Assembly: GCF_051251565.1 (NCBI RefSeq)
Contig: NZ_JBPOFB010000011.1
Span: forward strand, 1 to 64,000
Direction of reading: 5' to 3'
DNA: 64,000 bases
Origin: Marivita sp051251565
Lineage (GTDB): Bacteria; Pseudomonadota; Alphaproteobacteria; Rhodobacterales; Rhodobacteraceae
The position numbers were made by a program, and so were the translations under genes. Under the pieces are notes generated by a model that was given only the letters and a program-made list of their open reading frames with translations, did no database searches and had not been told where the DNA came from. Positions 17,914-26,431 of the stretch are shown here, in pieces; position 1 is the first letter of the stretch; every line of letters begins with the position of its first letter.

Positions 17914-19284
17914 ATGACCGAGTGGCAAAAATCAGGCTGGCGCGCGAAACCGCGGGTGCAGATGCCTGACTATACGGATGCAGCAAAGCTGGAGGCCGTC
18001 GAGGCGCAGCTTTCGAAATATCCGCCGCTGGTTTTTGCAGGCGAAGCGCGCAAATTGAAAAAAGCGCTTGGTGCGGCATCCCGTGGCGAGGCGTTTTTGC
18101 TTCAGGGCGGCGATTGTGCCGAAGCGTTCGACCAGTTCAGCGCCAATGCAATCCGCGACACGTTCAAGGTTATGTTGCAGATGGCGATGGTTCTGACCTT
18201 TGGGGCCAAGGTGCCCGTGGTCAAAGTCGGTCGCATGGCAGGTCAGTTCGCCAAGCCCCGCTCGGCTCCGACCGAGGTGATTGGCGGCGTTGAGCTTCCC
18301 AGCTATCGCGGGGACATCATCAATGAACTGGCGTTCACACCTGAGGGACGCATTCCCGATCCGGCAAAGATGCTGCAAGCCTACACGCAGGCTGCCGCGA
18401 CGCTGAACCTGCTGCGCGCGTTTTCGACCGGCGGGTATGCCGATGTGCATCAGGTGCACCAGTGGACGCTTGGCTTTACCGAAGGCGAAAAGGCAGCCAA
18501 GTACCGCGATATGGCGACCCGGATCAGTGATACGCTGGACTTTATGACCGCCGCCGGTGTTGACAGCGACAGGTCCCACACGCTGGCCACGGTGGACTTC
18601 TACACCAGCCACGAGTCGCTGCTGCTTGAGTATGAAGAGGCCTTGACCCGTCAGGACAGCACGTCTGGAAAATGGCTCGCCGGGTCCGGGCACATGATCT
18701 GGATCGGGGACCGCACCCGTCAGCCTGATGGTGCGCATGTGGAATTTGCACGCGGTGTTCTCAACCCGGTCGGTCTGAAATGTGGCCCGACCACCACAGC
18801 CGAAGATCTCAAGGTGCTGATGTCCACGCTGAACCCCGAAAACGAGGCGGGCAAGCTGACTCTGATCGCGCGTTTTGGGGCTGGCAAGGTCGGCGAACAC
18901 CTGCCGCGCCTAATCAAGGCAGTGGCCGAAGAGGGCGCGAATGTCACATGGGTTTGTGACCCGATGCACGGCAATACGATCAAGTCGTCTACTGGCTACA
19001 AAACCCGTCCGTTCGAACTGGTGCTGCGCGAAGTGCGCGAGTTTTTCGCCATTCACAACGCCGAAGGCACTGTCCCCGGCGGTGTCCATTTCGAGATGAC
19101 AGGTCAAGATGTGACCGAATGCACCGGAGGTGTCCGGGCGGTGAGCGAAGAAAACCTGAGCGACCGCTACCACACAGCCTGCGATCCGCGCCTGAACGCG
19201 TCGCAATCGCTGGAACTCGCGTTCCTTGTGGCCGAGGAACTGACCGCGCGCCGCGAAGCGCAGGTTGCCGCCAAGGCGGGCTGA
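17914..19284 (+). CDS. Class II 3-deoxy-7-phosphoheptulonate (DAHP) synthase
   Basis: A 456-residue class II (plant-type) DAHP synthase, which joins phosphoenolpyruvate and erythrose 4-phosphate as the first step of the shikimate pathway. Signature stretches are LLQGGDCAEAF (metal-binding Cys), KVGRMAGQFAKPRS, PSYRGDIIN, GLKCGPTT, RFGAGKV, CDPMHGN and HFEMTGQDVTECTGG. All are as in the AroG of Mycobacterium and plants. The start ATG 17914 has GGAG eight bases upstream; the open frame upstream is not coding. Followed by a strong terminator. Confidence 0.95.
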   Translation: MTEWQKSGWRAKPRVQMPDYTDAAKLEAVEAQLSKYPPLVFAGEARKLKKALGAASRGEAFLLQGGDCAEAFDQFSANAIRDTFKVMLQMAMVLTFGAKVPVVKVGRMAGQFAKPRSAPTEVIGGVELPSYRGDIINELAFTPEGRIPDPAKMLQAYTQAAATLNLLRAFSTGGYADVHQVHQWTLGFTEGEKAAKYRDMATRISDTLDFMTAAGVDSDRSHTLATVDFYTSHESLLLEYEEALTRQDSTSGKWLAGSGHMIWIGDRTRQPDGAHVEFARGVLNPVGLKCGPTTTAEDLKVLMSTLNPENEAGKLTLIARFGAGKVGEHLPRLIKAVAEEGANVTWVCDPMHGNTIKSSTGYKTRPFELVLREVREFFAIHNAEGTVPGGVHFEMTGQDVTECTGGVRAVSEENLSDRYHTACDPRLNASQSLELAFLVAEELTARREAQVAAKAG

Positions 19285-19307
19285 TCTGGTCTAGAATTTT
19301 TGGATAC

Positions 19308-19335
19308 GGGCGGCTCTGCGGGGCCGCCCTTTTTT
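19308..19335. terminator. Bidirectional terminator between DAHP synthase and the PAS protein gene
   Basis: GGGCGGC (19308-19314) and GCCGCCC (19323-19329) pair around an eight-base loop and are followed by six T on the plus strand. The last T bases overlap the TAA stop of the convergent gene. Confidence 0.9.
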
Positions 19336-19963
19336 ATGGATTGCTCACCACCAGCCGCAAATGGCAGTGACCCGTGTGCAGGAACCTGGATCGCGGTTTA
19401 GGGCGCGTGATATACTGGCGCGCCATCACGTTGAACCGGCAAGGCGCAGGTCCGGTGGGGCCTGTGACCACGAACCCTCCAAGAAAATGTGACACGTCTT
19501 CAGGCCCGTTGCCCAGCGGATACAGCACCATACGGGCCGAAATTGGCACTCCAAGGCTTTGGCGCTCTGCGCGCAATGTCAGGTCCAGCCCGCAGCGCCG
19601 TTGGAAACAGTCTGCGATATCCGCATCAAAGCCGGGCCGCGCCTCTGGCTGTATCAGCGCCGATAGGGACAGGCCCGTCAGCGGCGTTCCCAACGGCCCG
19701 CCAACAGCCCCGCCTGCGACCCGGATGCGGGCATGTCTGCGCCCGACACGGACAGCCATAAACGCATATTCCAAAGCGTCCTGAATTGCGCCGGGGTCAA
19801 CTTCTGTCCAAGGCGCAAGCGTGCCTTGAACCGGCAGACTGCGCCAATACGTCTCCAGCAATCGCAGCGCCCGCGCGCCGTGCGTGTTCAGCGCCTCTTG
19901 TGTCAATGATATGCCCTGCATCGCACCCGGTCCCCGTTCTTCCATCAACGGCACGCCTACCAT
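19334..19963 (-). CDS. PAS_5-type PAS domain protein
   Basis: A 209-residue protein whose central part (GARALRLLETYWRSLPVQG near residue 30, then ALEYAFMAVRVGRRHARIRVAGG and GLSLSALIQPEAR) fits the PAS_5 family (DUF1488-like regulators common in Rhodobacterales and Caulobacterales). No kinase, cyclase or DNA-binding domain is attached, so it is a stand-alone PAS module. The C-terminal tail is rich in basic residues (ITRPKPRSRF). Three in-frame ATGs exist (19963, 19945, 19921), none with a strong ribosome site, so the start is unsure. Function unknown. Confidence 0.72.
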   Translation of the reverse strand: MVGVPLMEERGPGAMQGISLTQEALNTHGARALRLLETYWRSLPVQGTLAPWTEVDPGAIQDALEYAFMAVRVGRRHARIRVAGGAVGGPLGTPLTGLSLSALIQPEARPGFDADIADCFQRRCGLDLTLRAERQSLGVPISARMVLYPLGNGPEDVSHFLGGFVVTGPTGPAPCRFNVMARQYITRPKPRSRFLHTGHCHLRLVVSNP

Positions 19964-20088
19964 GGGTTGGGCGTAATTCCGCCCTAGATCTTAACAAATG
20001 GTTAACACCCTGCATGGCGGTCAGCGGCTTGCATCAGAAGGGCGCAGCGCGTACCCAAGCCCCGAACATATGGGACGCGGGGGACAGG

Positions 20089-20979
20089 ATGCGCCAATCC
20101 ATGACAGGCTTTGCCTCGGGGCAGGGCGAGGCTCTTGGCCTGACTTGGTCCTTGGATGTCCGGAGTGTAAATGCGCGCGGCCTTGATGTCCGTGTGCGTG
20201 TGCCCGACTGGATTGACGGCTTGGAACAGGCGCTCCGGGCGCTGCTGAACAAACGTGTGGCACGGGGCAGTGTGACCGTGTCGTTGCGGCTTCAATCAAC
20301 CGGGACCGAGTCCGTGCAGGATCTTAACGAGGCCCAATTGGACCGCGTTCTGACAGCCATGTTGCGGATCGAGGCCGAAGCGATGTCGCGCGGGCTGTCG
20401 CTGACCGCGTCCTCGGCCGCCGACCTGATCACAGTGCGCGGCGTCATGGACACAGCGCAACAGCAATCCGATCCGGCAGAGGTCCGCGCAAAGCTGGTCG
20501 CGGATTTTGCCCCGGTTTTGGCCAGCTTTGTCGCGTCGCGTCACAGCGAAGGCGCTGCGCTTGCCGTTGTGTTGACCGGGCAAGTGGCGCAGATCGCCGA
20601 TCTGGTGACCCGCGCGGCCGACATCGCCGAGGCCCGCAAGGACGAACAAGCGGACCGCATGCGCGCCGCCATAGCGCGGGTGATGGAGGCCCAGGACGGC
20701 GTCGATGAACAGCGCATCGCGCAAGAACTCGCGCTGATCGCGGTCAAGGCGGACGTGACCGAGGAAATCGACCGTTTGCGCGCCCATGTCGATGCTGCGC
20801 GGGTGTTGCTGACCAGCGATGGCGCGGTGGGGCGCAAGCTTGATTTTCTGATGCAGGAATTCAACCGTGAGGCCAACACCTTGTGTTCAAAGGCGCAATC
20901 CGCCCCGTTGACGGCGGTCGGGCTGGAATTGAAAACGGTCATCGAACAGATGCGCGAGCAAGTACAGAATGTGGAGTAG
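20089..20979 (+). CDS. yicC: YicC family endoribonuclease
   Basis: A 296-residue YicC/YloC protein. The canonical N terminus RQSMTGFASGQG and the C-terminal signature VGRKLDFLMQEFNREANTL are both present. The family has been shown to be an endoribonuclease that trims small RNAs in E. coli. I start at ATG 20089 (ribosome site GGGGGACAGG) rather than far upstream, because homologues begin with M-x(2)-SMT. It is followed after three bases by gmk, a pairing that is widely conserved. Confidence 0.93.
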   Translation: MRQSMTGFASGQGEALGLTWSLDVRSVNARGLDVRVRVPDWIDGLEQALRALLNKRVARGSVTVSLRLQSTGTESVQDLNEAQLDRVLTAMLRIEAEAMSRGLSLTASSAADLITVRGVMDTAQQQSDPAEVRAKLVADFAPVLASFVASRHSEGAALAVVLTGQVAQIADLVTRAADIAEARKDEQADRMRAAIARVMEAQDGVDEQRIAQELALIAVKADVTEEIDRLRAHVDAARVLLTSDGAVGRKLDFLMQEFNREANTLCSKAQSAPLTAVGLELKTVIEQMREQVQNVE

Positions 20980-20982
20980 GAC

Positions 20983-21624
20983 ATGACCCAACGACGCGGA
21001 TTGCTGATTATCCTGTCGTCGCCTTCGGGTGCAGGAAAATCAACCATGGCCAAGGCGCTGCGAGACTGGGATTCCACGATCCAGTTCTCGATTTCCGCCA
21101 CCACCCGCGCGCCACGCCCCGGCGAAGTGGGTGCGCAGGACTATTTCTTTGTCAGCGAAACAATGTTCAAGGATCAGGTCAAGAACGACGAAATGCTGGA
21201 ACATGCGCATGTGTTCGGCAATTTCTACGGCTCACCCAAGGCACCGGTGCAAGAAGCGATTGCAAACGGGCGCGACATCCTGTTCGACATTGACTGGCAA
21301 GGTGCTCAGCAGATCCGCAACTCGGACCTGAACGTGCACACGCTGTCGATCTTCTTGTTGCCGCCGTCGATCCGCGAACTCAAGCGGCGACTGGAAAGCC
21401 GGGGGCAGGACAGCGCAGAGACCATCGCCAAACGCATGGAGAAAAGCTGGGACGAGATTAGCCATTGGGATGGCTATGACTTTGTTCTGGTCAATGATGA
21501 TATCCACCACACCGAAGAGCGGTTGAAGTCTATTATCACTGCCGCCCGATTGCGGCTTTCGCAACAGCCGCAGGTCAAGGACCATGTGCGCAAGCTGCAA
21601 CAGGAATTCGAGGATCTGACATGA
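20983..21624 (+). CDS. gmk: Guanylate kinase
   Basis: A 213-residue guanylate kinase converting GMP to GDP with ATP. The P-loop SSPSGAGKST lies at about 9-18, the GMP-binding stretch is ISATTRAPRPGEVGAQDYFFV (residues 36 on), and the lid contains RLESRGQD. The ribosome site is GGAGTAGG. It overlaps the next gene by four bases. Confidence 0.96.
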   Translation: MTQRRGLLIILSSPSGAGKSTMAKALRDWDSTIQFSISATTRAPRPGEVGAQDYFFVSETMFKDQVKNDEMLEHAHVFGNFYGSPKAPVQEAIANGRDILFDIDWQGAQQIRNSDLNVHTLSIFLLPPSIRELKRRLESRGQDSAETIAKRMEKSWDEISHWDGYDFVLVNDDIHHTEERLKSIITAARLRLSQQPQVKDHVRKLQQEFEDLT

Positions 21625-22142
21625 CGCTTTTCGCTTTGGATGGTATCGCGCCCGAGGTGGCCGACGATACATGGATCGCACCGGATGCAAACTTGATCGG
21701 TCGGGTGATCGTGCATGCCGGCGCAAGCGTGTGGTTCTGTTCCACGCTGCGCGGCGACAATGACCCAATCACCGTGGGCGCTGGTAGCAACATTCAGGAA
21801 AACTGCGTCCTGCACACTGATCTGGGCAGCCCACTGACCATCGGTGCAGGCTGCACCATTGGCCACAAGGTCATGCTGCATGGCTGCACGATTGGCGACA
21901 ACACGTTGATCGGTATGGGGGCAATCATCCTCAACGGGGCGAAGATCGGCAAGAATTGTCTGATCGGGGCAGGGGCCTTGATCACCGAAGGCAAAGAGAT
22001 CCCCGATGGCTCCCTCGTGATGGGCGCGCCGGGTAAAGTGGTGCGCGCGCTGGATGATACGGCCATCGAGGGACTGCGTAAAAGTGCGCTTGGCTATCAA
22101 GCCAATATGCGCCGGTTCCGCGACGGGCTTCGGGCGCTCTAA
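21621..22142 (+). CDS. Gamma-class carbonic anhydrase family protein
   Basis: A 173-residue left-handed beta-helix protein of the YrdA/PaaY/CaiE type. The hexapeptide repeats run from about residue 12 to 140 (IGRVIVHAGASVWF, IGAGCTIGHKVMLHGCTIG). The three zinc histidines are present in VLHTD, IGHKVMLHG. It may hydrate CO2 or act on an acyl-CoA; many members have weak carbonic anhydrase activity. It is translationally coupled to gmk (ATGA). The C-terminal helix carries YQANMRRFRDGL as in the family. Confidence 0.88.
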   Translation: MTLFALDGIAPEVADDTWIAPDANLIGRVIVHAGASVWFCSTLRGDNDPITVGAGSNIQENCVLHTDLGSPLTIGAGCTIGHKVMLHGCTIGDNTLIGMGAIILNGAKIGKNCLIGAGALITEGKEIPDGSLVMGAPGKVVRALDDTAIEGLRKSALGYQANMRRFRDGLRAL

Positions 22143-22233
22143 ATTTGCCCATTTTTACATTTTGTCGAAACTTTTGCTTGAAGCCGCGTGGCGCTGCATC
22201 AGTCTTGAATTAAACAGTGATAGGATGTCTGTG

Positions 22234-23535
22234 ATGAAAGCGATCTGGCTCGCTCTGTGTTTCATGAGTGTCGCAACCTTTGGCGCAGCGCACGAGGTGC
22301 GCCCGGCGATTGGCGATCTCGAAGTGGTGGACGGGCAGGTGATCCTGACGCTGACCCTCAACGGCGAAGCGATTGCCGCCGAGGTGAGCCTTGAGGGAAT
22401 CGACAACACAGATGCACTGGATGCCTCGGATGACGTGGATCGCCTGCGTGCACTAGAGCCCGACGCGCTGCGCTCTGAACTTGACCCGCGCATGCCCGGT
22501 TTCGCAGACAGCCTGTCCGTGACGGCAGGCGGCGCGTCTGTGGCTCTGACGGTCATGGATATTGATGTGGCCGAGGTTGGCAACACGGAGCTGCCGCGTG
22601 ACACTGTGGTGCACATGAGCGGCCCCGTGCCTGAGGGTGCCGAGGCGCTGTCTTTGACATGGCCCGCCGCCTATGGCGCGCTGGTGTTGCGCCAGCAAGG
22701 GGTCGATGCACCCTATACTGGCTACCTTGAAGGTGGGCAAAGCAGCGGTGACATCCAGCTTATCGGTGGCGATGAGGCCAGTGGTTGGGCGACCTTTGGC
22801 ACCTATATTCCCGTGGGGTTCGATCACATCCTGCCCAAAGGACTGGATCATATCCTGTTCGTTTTGGGACTGTTTTTCCTGTCCACACGGTTCACGCCGC
22901 TGCTGTGGCAGGTATCGGCGTTTACGTTGGCACACACCATCACGCTGGCCATGGCGGTGCTGGGTGTTGTGTCGGTGCCGGGCAGCATCGTTGAGCCATT
23001 GATTGCCGCGTCGATCGTCTATGTCGCGGTGGAAAACATCCTGTCGGACAAACTGCATCGCTGGCGACCTTTCGTGATCTTCGGCTTTGGGCTGTTGCAC
23101 GGTTTGGGATTTGCCAGCGTTTTGGGGGAGTTCGGGCTGCCGGACGGACAGGTGATCCCGGCGCTGATCGGGTTCAATATCGGGGTTGAATTTGGCCAAC
23201 TCACAGTGATTGCGATTGCGTTCCTGATCGTGTGGTACGCCATGAAGGTTGATCGCGGCGAAGCCGACGTCGCCCCGGCGCAAGGCATCTATGGCGTTTT
23301 GGCGGTGGTGTTTGTCGGGTTGGGCTTTGCGATGAACACGCCCGGCTTCCAAGAGGTGATGGGCGCATCCGCGATGATCTTCTTCTGGCCGCTGGCGGCG
23401 CTGTCGCTTTTATGCGTTGCATCGGCCACGCTGGTCGATCAGCTGGACGCGTATCGCCGCTATGTAGCAGTGCCTGCATCCGCAGCAATCGCGCTGGTCG
23501 GTGGGTATTGGTTCATAGAGCGGGTTTTTCTGTAA
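22234..23535 (+). CDS. HupE/UreJ family membrane protein
   Basis: A 433-residue protein with a signal peptide (MKAIWLALCFMSVATFGAAHE), an extracytoplasmic domain of about 170 residues, and a C-terminal HupE/UreJ_2 domain of about seven helices. The domain signature is GFDHILPKGLDHILFVLGLFF, followed by HTITLAMAVLG and FGFGLLHGLGFA. HupE/UreJ proteins are putative nickel or metal permeases linked to hydrogenase or urease, and the His-rich helices fit metal passage. Neither enzyme is in this window. I start at ATG 22234 (AGGA eight bases before) instead of ATG 22225, because it places the lysine of the signal peptide first. Confidence 0.82.
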   Translation: MKAIWLALCFMSVATFGAAHEVRPAIGDLEVVDGQVILTLTLNGEAIAAEVSLEGIDNTDALDASDDVDRLRALEPDALRSELDPRMPGFADSLSVTAGGASVALTVMDIDVAEVGNTELPRDTVVHMSGPVPEGAEALSLTWPAAYGALVLRQQGVDAPYTGYLEGGQSSGDIQLIGGDEASGWATFGTYIPVGFDHILPKGLDHILFVLGLFFLSTRFTPLLWQVSAFTLAHTITLAMAVLGVVSVPGSIVEPLIAASIVYVAVENILSDKLHRWRPFVIFGFGLLHGLGFASVLGEFGLPDGQVIPALIGFNIGVEFGQLTVIAIAFLIVWYAMKVDRGEADVAPAQGIYGVLAVVFVGLGFAMNTPGFQEVMGASAMIFFWPLAALSLLCVASATLVDQLDAYRRYVAVPASAAIALVGGYWFIERVFL

Positions 23536-23717
23536 CGCAGAGCCTTTTTAACCCTCTGTTTTCTAAGAAAAACCCAAAGAAACCCGGTTTTCCGGTTGAA
23601 CCCATGGTCATCAGGCTATGTATTGGGACACTCGACGAGCGCGGTGATCGCGCTCAAGGCACCCGTCCCAAAAGGGCCCCTGCCTTTCCTTTTCTCACCT
23701 AAATTGATGAGATAGCG
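23536..23717. other. Intergenic region with two small hairpins
   Basis: The gap before the binding protein holds a hairpin GAGCGCG/CGCGCTC (23637-23643 with 23649-23655) and a smaller CCGG-based stem near 23600. Neither is followed by a T-run. No gene is visible. Confidence 0.35.
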
Positions 23718-25358
23718 ATGAAAAACTCCCATTCCGTTCACCCGGCTGCCCGGGCCTATGCCATTGAAGTGACCGACGGCACCCTGTCCAGACGTGAATT
23801 CATGACGCGCGCGACAACACTGGGTCTGTCTGCCGCCGCAGCCTACAGTCTTCTGGGTCTTGCCAAACCTGCAAAGGCTGCCGGGCATGCGCAATCAGGT
23901 GGCACGCTGCGTATTGAATCGAACCTAGTGGCAATGAAAGACCCGCGCACGTTTGATTGGCCACAACTGTCGAACTTCACGCGCGGATTTTTCGAATACC
24001 TTGTTGAGTATCAGGTCGATGGCAGCATTGCGCCCGCCTTGTTGGAAAGCTGGTCCGTCAATGATGATGCCACGGTCTATACCTTGAACATCCGCCCCGG
24101 TGTGACGTGGAACAATGGCGATGCGTTCACCGCGCAGGATGTTGCGTTCAACATTGCACGCTGGTGTGAAAGCGCGGTCGAGGGCAATTCCATGGCGTCC
24201 CGTATGGCGTCCTTGATCGACAGCGACACCGGAGAAGCCCGCGACGGCGCCATCACGGTCATTGATGACACCACTGTAGAGCTGACGCTGAACCAGCCTG
24301 ACATCACAATCATCGCAGGGTTTTCGGATTATCCGGCGGCGATCGTGCACCAAAGCTTCAACGGTGATCCGCTCGACGCTCCGATTGGCACTGGTCCCTA
24401 TGTGCCCAGTGAATACACGGTCGGGGTCAAGGGCGTCCTGGTCCGTGCGCCAAACCACGACTGGTGGGGCGAGGGTGCGCATCTGGATCAAATCGAATAC
24501 ATCGATTTTGGTACCGAACAGGTCGGCATCTTTGCGGCGGTCGATTCCGGCGAGGTCGATATGGTGTACGAATCCATTGGTGACTTTATCCTGCTGATGG
24601 ACAGCGTCGGCTGGACGAAATCCGAGGCGCTGACTGCGAACACGGTGGTTATTCGTCCCAATCAAGAGGCAGAGGTTAATGGCGTGAAGCCTTATGCCGA
24701 TGCCCGTGTGCGCCGCGCGCTTGCGATGGCCATCGACAATTCGGTGTTGTTGGAACTTGGCTTTTCCAGCAATGGCCATGTTGCTGAAAACCACCACGTG
24801 TCGCCGCTTCATCCCGAATATGCCGAACTGCCCGCGCCGGTGTTTGATCCCGAAGGCGCTGCCGCGTTGATGGCAGAGGCTGGGATGGCCGATTTCGAAC
24901 ACGAGCTGATTTCAATCGACGATACGTGGCGCAAGAACACCAGCGATGCCGCCGCGGCGATGCTGCGGGATGCGGGGATCAATGTGGCGCGTACCGTGAT
25001 GCCGGGATCGACATTCTGGAACGATTGGGCGAAATACCCGCTATCGACCACCGATTGGGCGCAACGTCCCTTGGGTGTGCAGGTACTGGCCTTGGCATAT
25101 CGCTCTGATGAAGCGTGGAATGAAAGTGCGTTTGCGAATGCGGAATTCGACACTCTGCTGGCCGAGGCCATGTCGATTGCCAACGCTGACGCCCGCCGCG
25201 ACGTGATGGCCAAGCTTCAGCAGATCATGCAGGACGAAGGTGTCGTGGTGCAGCCTTATTGGCGGTCGATCTACCGTCACCATGCCCCCAACGTGGTCGG
25301 TGCCGAGATGCACCCGACGTTCGAGATCCACGTGGCCAAGCTGGGTTTTGCCGCCTGA
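23718..25358 (+). CDS. Peptide-type ABC transporter substrate-binding protein, Tat-exported
   Basis: A 546-residue family 5 extracellular solute-binding protein (peptide/nickel class). A Tat signal is clear: SRREFMTRA (about residues 24-32) is followed by a hydrophobic stretch and the AKAAGHA cleavage region. The SBP_bac_5 domain spans about 70-500 (LLESWSVNDDATVYTLNIRPG, WNNGDAFTAQDVAF). Tat export suggests folding or cofactor binding before export. No permease or ATPase genes are adjacent; the next gene is rpsB, so it must work with a transporter encoded elsewhere or act alone. Confidence 0.88.
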   Translation: MKNSHSVHPAARAYAIEVTDGTLSRREFMTRATTLGLSAAAAYSLLGLAKPAKAAGHAQSGGTLRIESNLVAMKDPRTFDWPQLSNFTRGFFEYLVEYQVDGSIAPALLESWSVNDDATVYTLNIRPGVTWNNGDAFTAQDVAFNIARWCESAVEGNSMASRMASLIDSDTGEARDGAITVIDDTTVELTLNQPDITIIAGFSDYPAAIVHQSFNGDPLDAPIGTGPYVPSEYTVGVKGVLVRAPNHDWWGEGAHLDQIEYIDFGTEQVGIFAAVDSGEVDMVYESIGDFILLMDSVGWTKSEALTANTVVIRPNQEAEVNGVKPYADARVRRALAMAIDNSVLLELGFSSNGHVAENHHVSPLHPEYAELPAPVFDPEGAAALMAEAGMADFEHELISIDDTWRKNTSDAAAAMLRDAGINVARTVMPGSTFWNDWAKYPLSTTDWAQRPLGVQVLALAYRSDEAWNESAFANAEFDTLLAEAMSIANADARRDVMAKLQQIMQDEGVVVQPYWRSIYRHHAPNVVGAEMHPTFEIHVAKLGFAA

Positions 25359-25495
25359 ACGACTGGAATTCCGTTTTCCTGCCCGGCACATTGCTGTCGG
25401 GCAGGGCGCGTTCAACACCCTCTTGCACCTTTTCCCAACCAAAGCTATACGCGCGCCACTGACACCACAGGCGGGGTCGGGCCGTTGGGGGAGAC

Positions 25496-25555
25496 ATCCT
25501 CAATTGTCCACCGGTTGGCCACATGGCTGATACCCCCGCTGAGGATTGAAACCGG
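25496..25555 (+). promoter_or_regulatory. Possible structured leader of rpsB
   Basis: ATCCTCA (25496-25502) can pair with TGAGGAT (25540-25546), and CCGGTT (25511-25516) with AACCGG (25550-25555). The latter pairing lies directly before the AAAGGA ribosome site. S2 represses its own synthesis in other bacteria, so an autoregulatory leader is plausible, but no known motif is matched. Confidence 0.35.
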
Positions 25556-25568
25556 AAAGGATACGACA

Positions 25569-26342
25569 ATGGCTCTTCCAGAGTTCACATTGCGCCAATT
25601 GCTTGAAGCAGGCGTACACTTCGGCCACCAGACGCAGCGTTGGAACCCCCGCATGGGTCCGTTCATCTATGGCGCGCGCAACGGCATCCACATCATGGAC
25701 CTGACGCAGACTGTTCCGATGCTCGATGCAGCGTTGAACGTGATCCGCGACACCGTCGCCAAAAATGGCCGCATCCTGTTTGTTGGCACCAAGCGTCAGG
25801 CACAGCTGCCCGTCGCCGAAGCCGCTGAAAAATGCGCACAGTATTACATGAACCACCGTTGGCTGGGCGGCACGCTCACCAACTGGCAGACCGTGTCCAA
25901 GTCGATCCAGCGTCTCAAGCAGATCGACGAGCAGATGTCGCATGGTGCCGAGGGCCTGACCAAGAAAGAGCGTCTGGGCATGGAGCGTGAGCAAGGCAAA
26001 CTGCAAGCCTCGTTGGGCGGCATCCGCGAAATGGGCGGCGTTCCTGACCTGTTGTTCGTCATCGACGTCAAAAAAGAAGCGTTGGCCGTTGCCGAAGCCA
26101 ACAAGCTGGGCATCCCCGTTGTGGCCGTGGTTGACACCAATTGCCCGCCCGATGGTGTAGATTACATCATCCCCGGCAATGACGATGCGGCCCGCGCGAT
26201 CAGCCTTTACTGTGACCTCGTTTCGCGCGCGGCCCTTGACGGCATGACAGCGCAGATGGGTGCCGCAGGCGTTGATCTGGGTGCACTCGACGAAGCGCCC
26301 ATGGAAGAGATCGTTGCAGCCGAAGAAGCACCGGCCAGCTAA
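25569..26342 (+). CDS. rpsB: 30S ribosomal protein S2
   Basis: A 257-residue S2. The N terminus (LRQLLEAGVHFGHQTQRWNP, then FIYGARNGIHIMDL) and the signature PDLLFVIDVKKEALAVAEAN, GIPVVAVVDTNCPPDGVDY are canonical. The acidic C-terminal tail (about 235-257) is typical of alphaproteobacteria. ATG 25569 follows AAAGGA. Paired with tsf, 89 bases downstream. Confidence 0.98.
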   Translation: MALPEFTLRQLLEAGVHFGHQTQRWNPRMGPFIYGARNGIHIMDLTQTVPMLDAALNVIRDTVAKNGRILFVGTKRQAQLPVAEAAEKCAQYYMNHRWLGGTLTNWQTVSKSIQRLKQIDEQMSHGAEGLTKKERLGMEREQGKLQASLGGIREMGGVPDLLFVIDVKKEALAVAEANKLGIPVVAVVDTNCPPDGVDYIIPGNDDAARAISLYCDLVSRAALDGMTAQMGAAGVDLGALDEAPMEEIVAAEEAPAS

Positions 26343-26377
26343 ACGTCACTGCGCCGTTACATTGATATGACAGGGCA

Positions 26378-26399
26378 GGGCGGTTGAAACATACCGCCC
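26378..26399 (+). repeat. Hairpin between rpsB and tsf
   Basis: GGGCGGT (26378-26384) pairs with ACCGCCC (26393-26399) around an eight-base loop. No T-run follows at once, so it is probably a partial terminator or mRNA stabiliser that sets the rpsB:tsf ratio. Confidence 0.5.
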
Positions 26400-26431
26400 A
26401 AACGCCCGCTTTTGATACGAGGAGAGCCGAG

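Noticed and set aside
22054..22233. Extension of the HupE-like gene upstream
   Set aside because: It would bury the signal peptide and overlap the carbonic-anhydrase gene.
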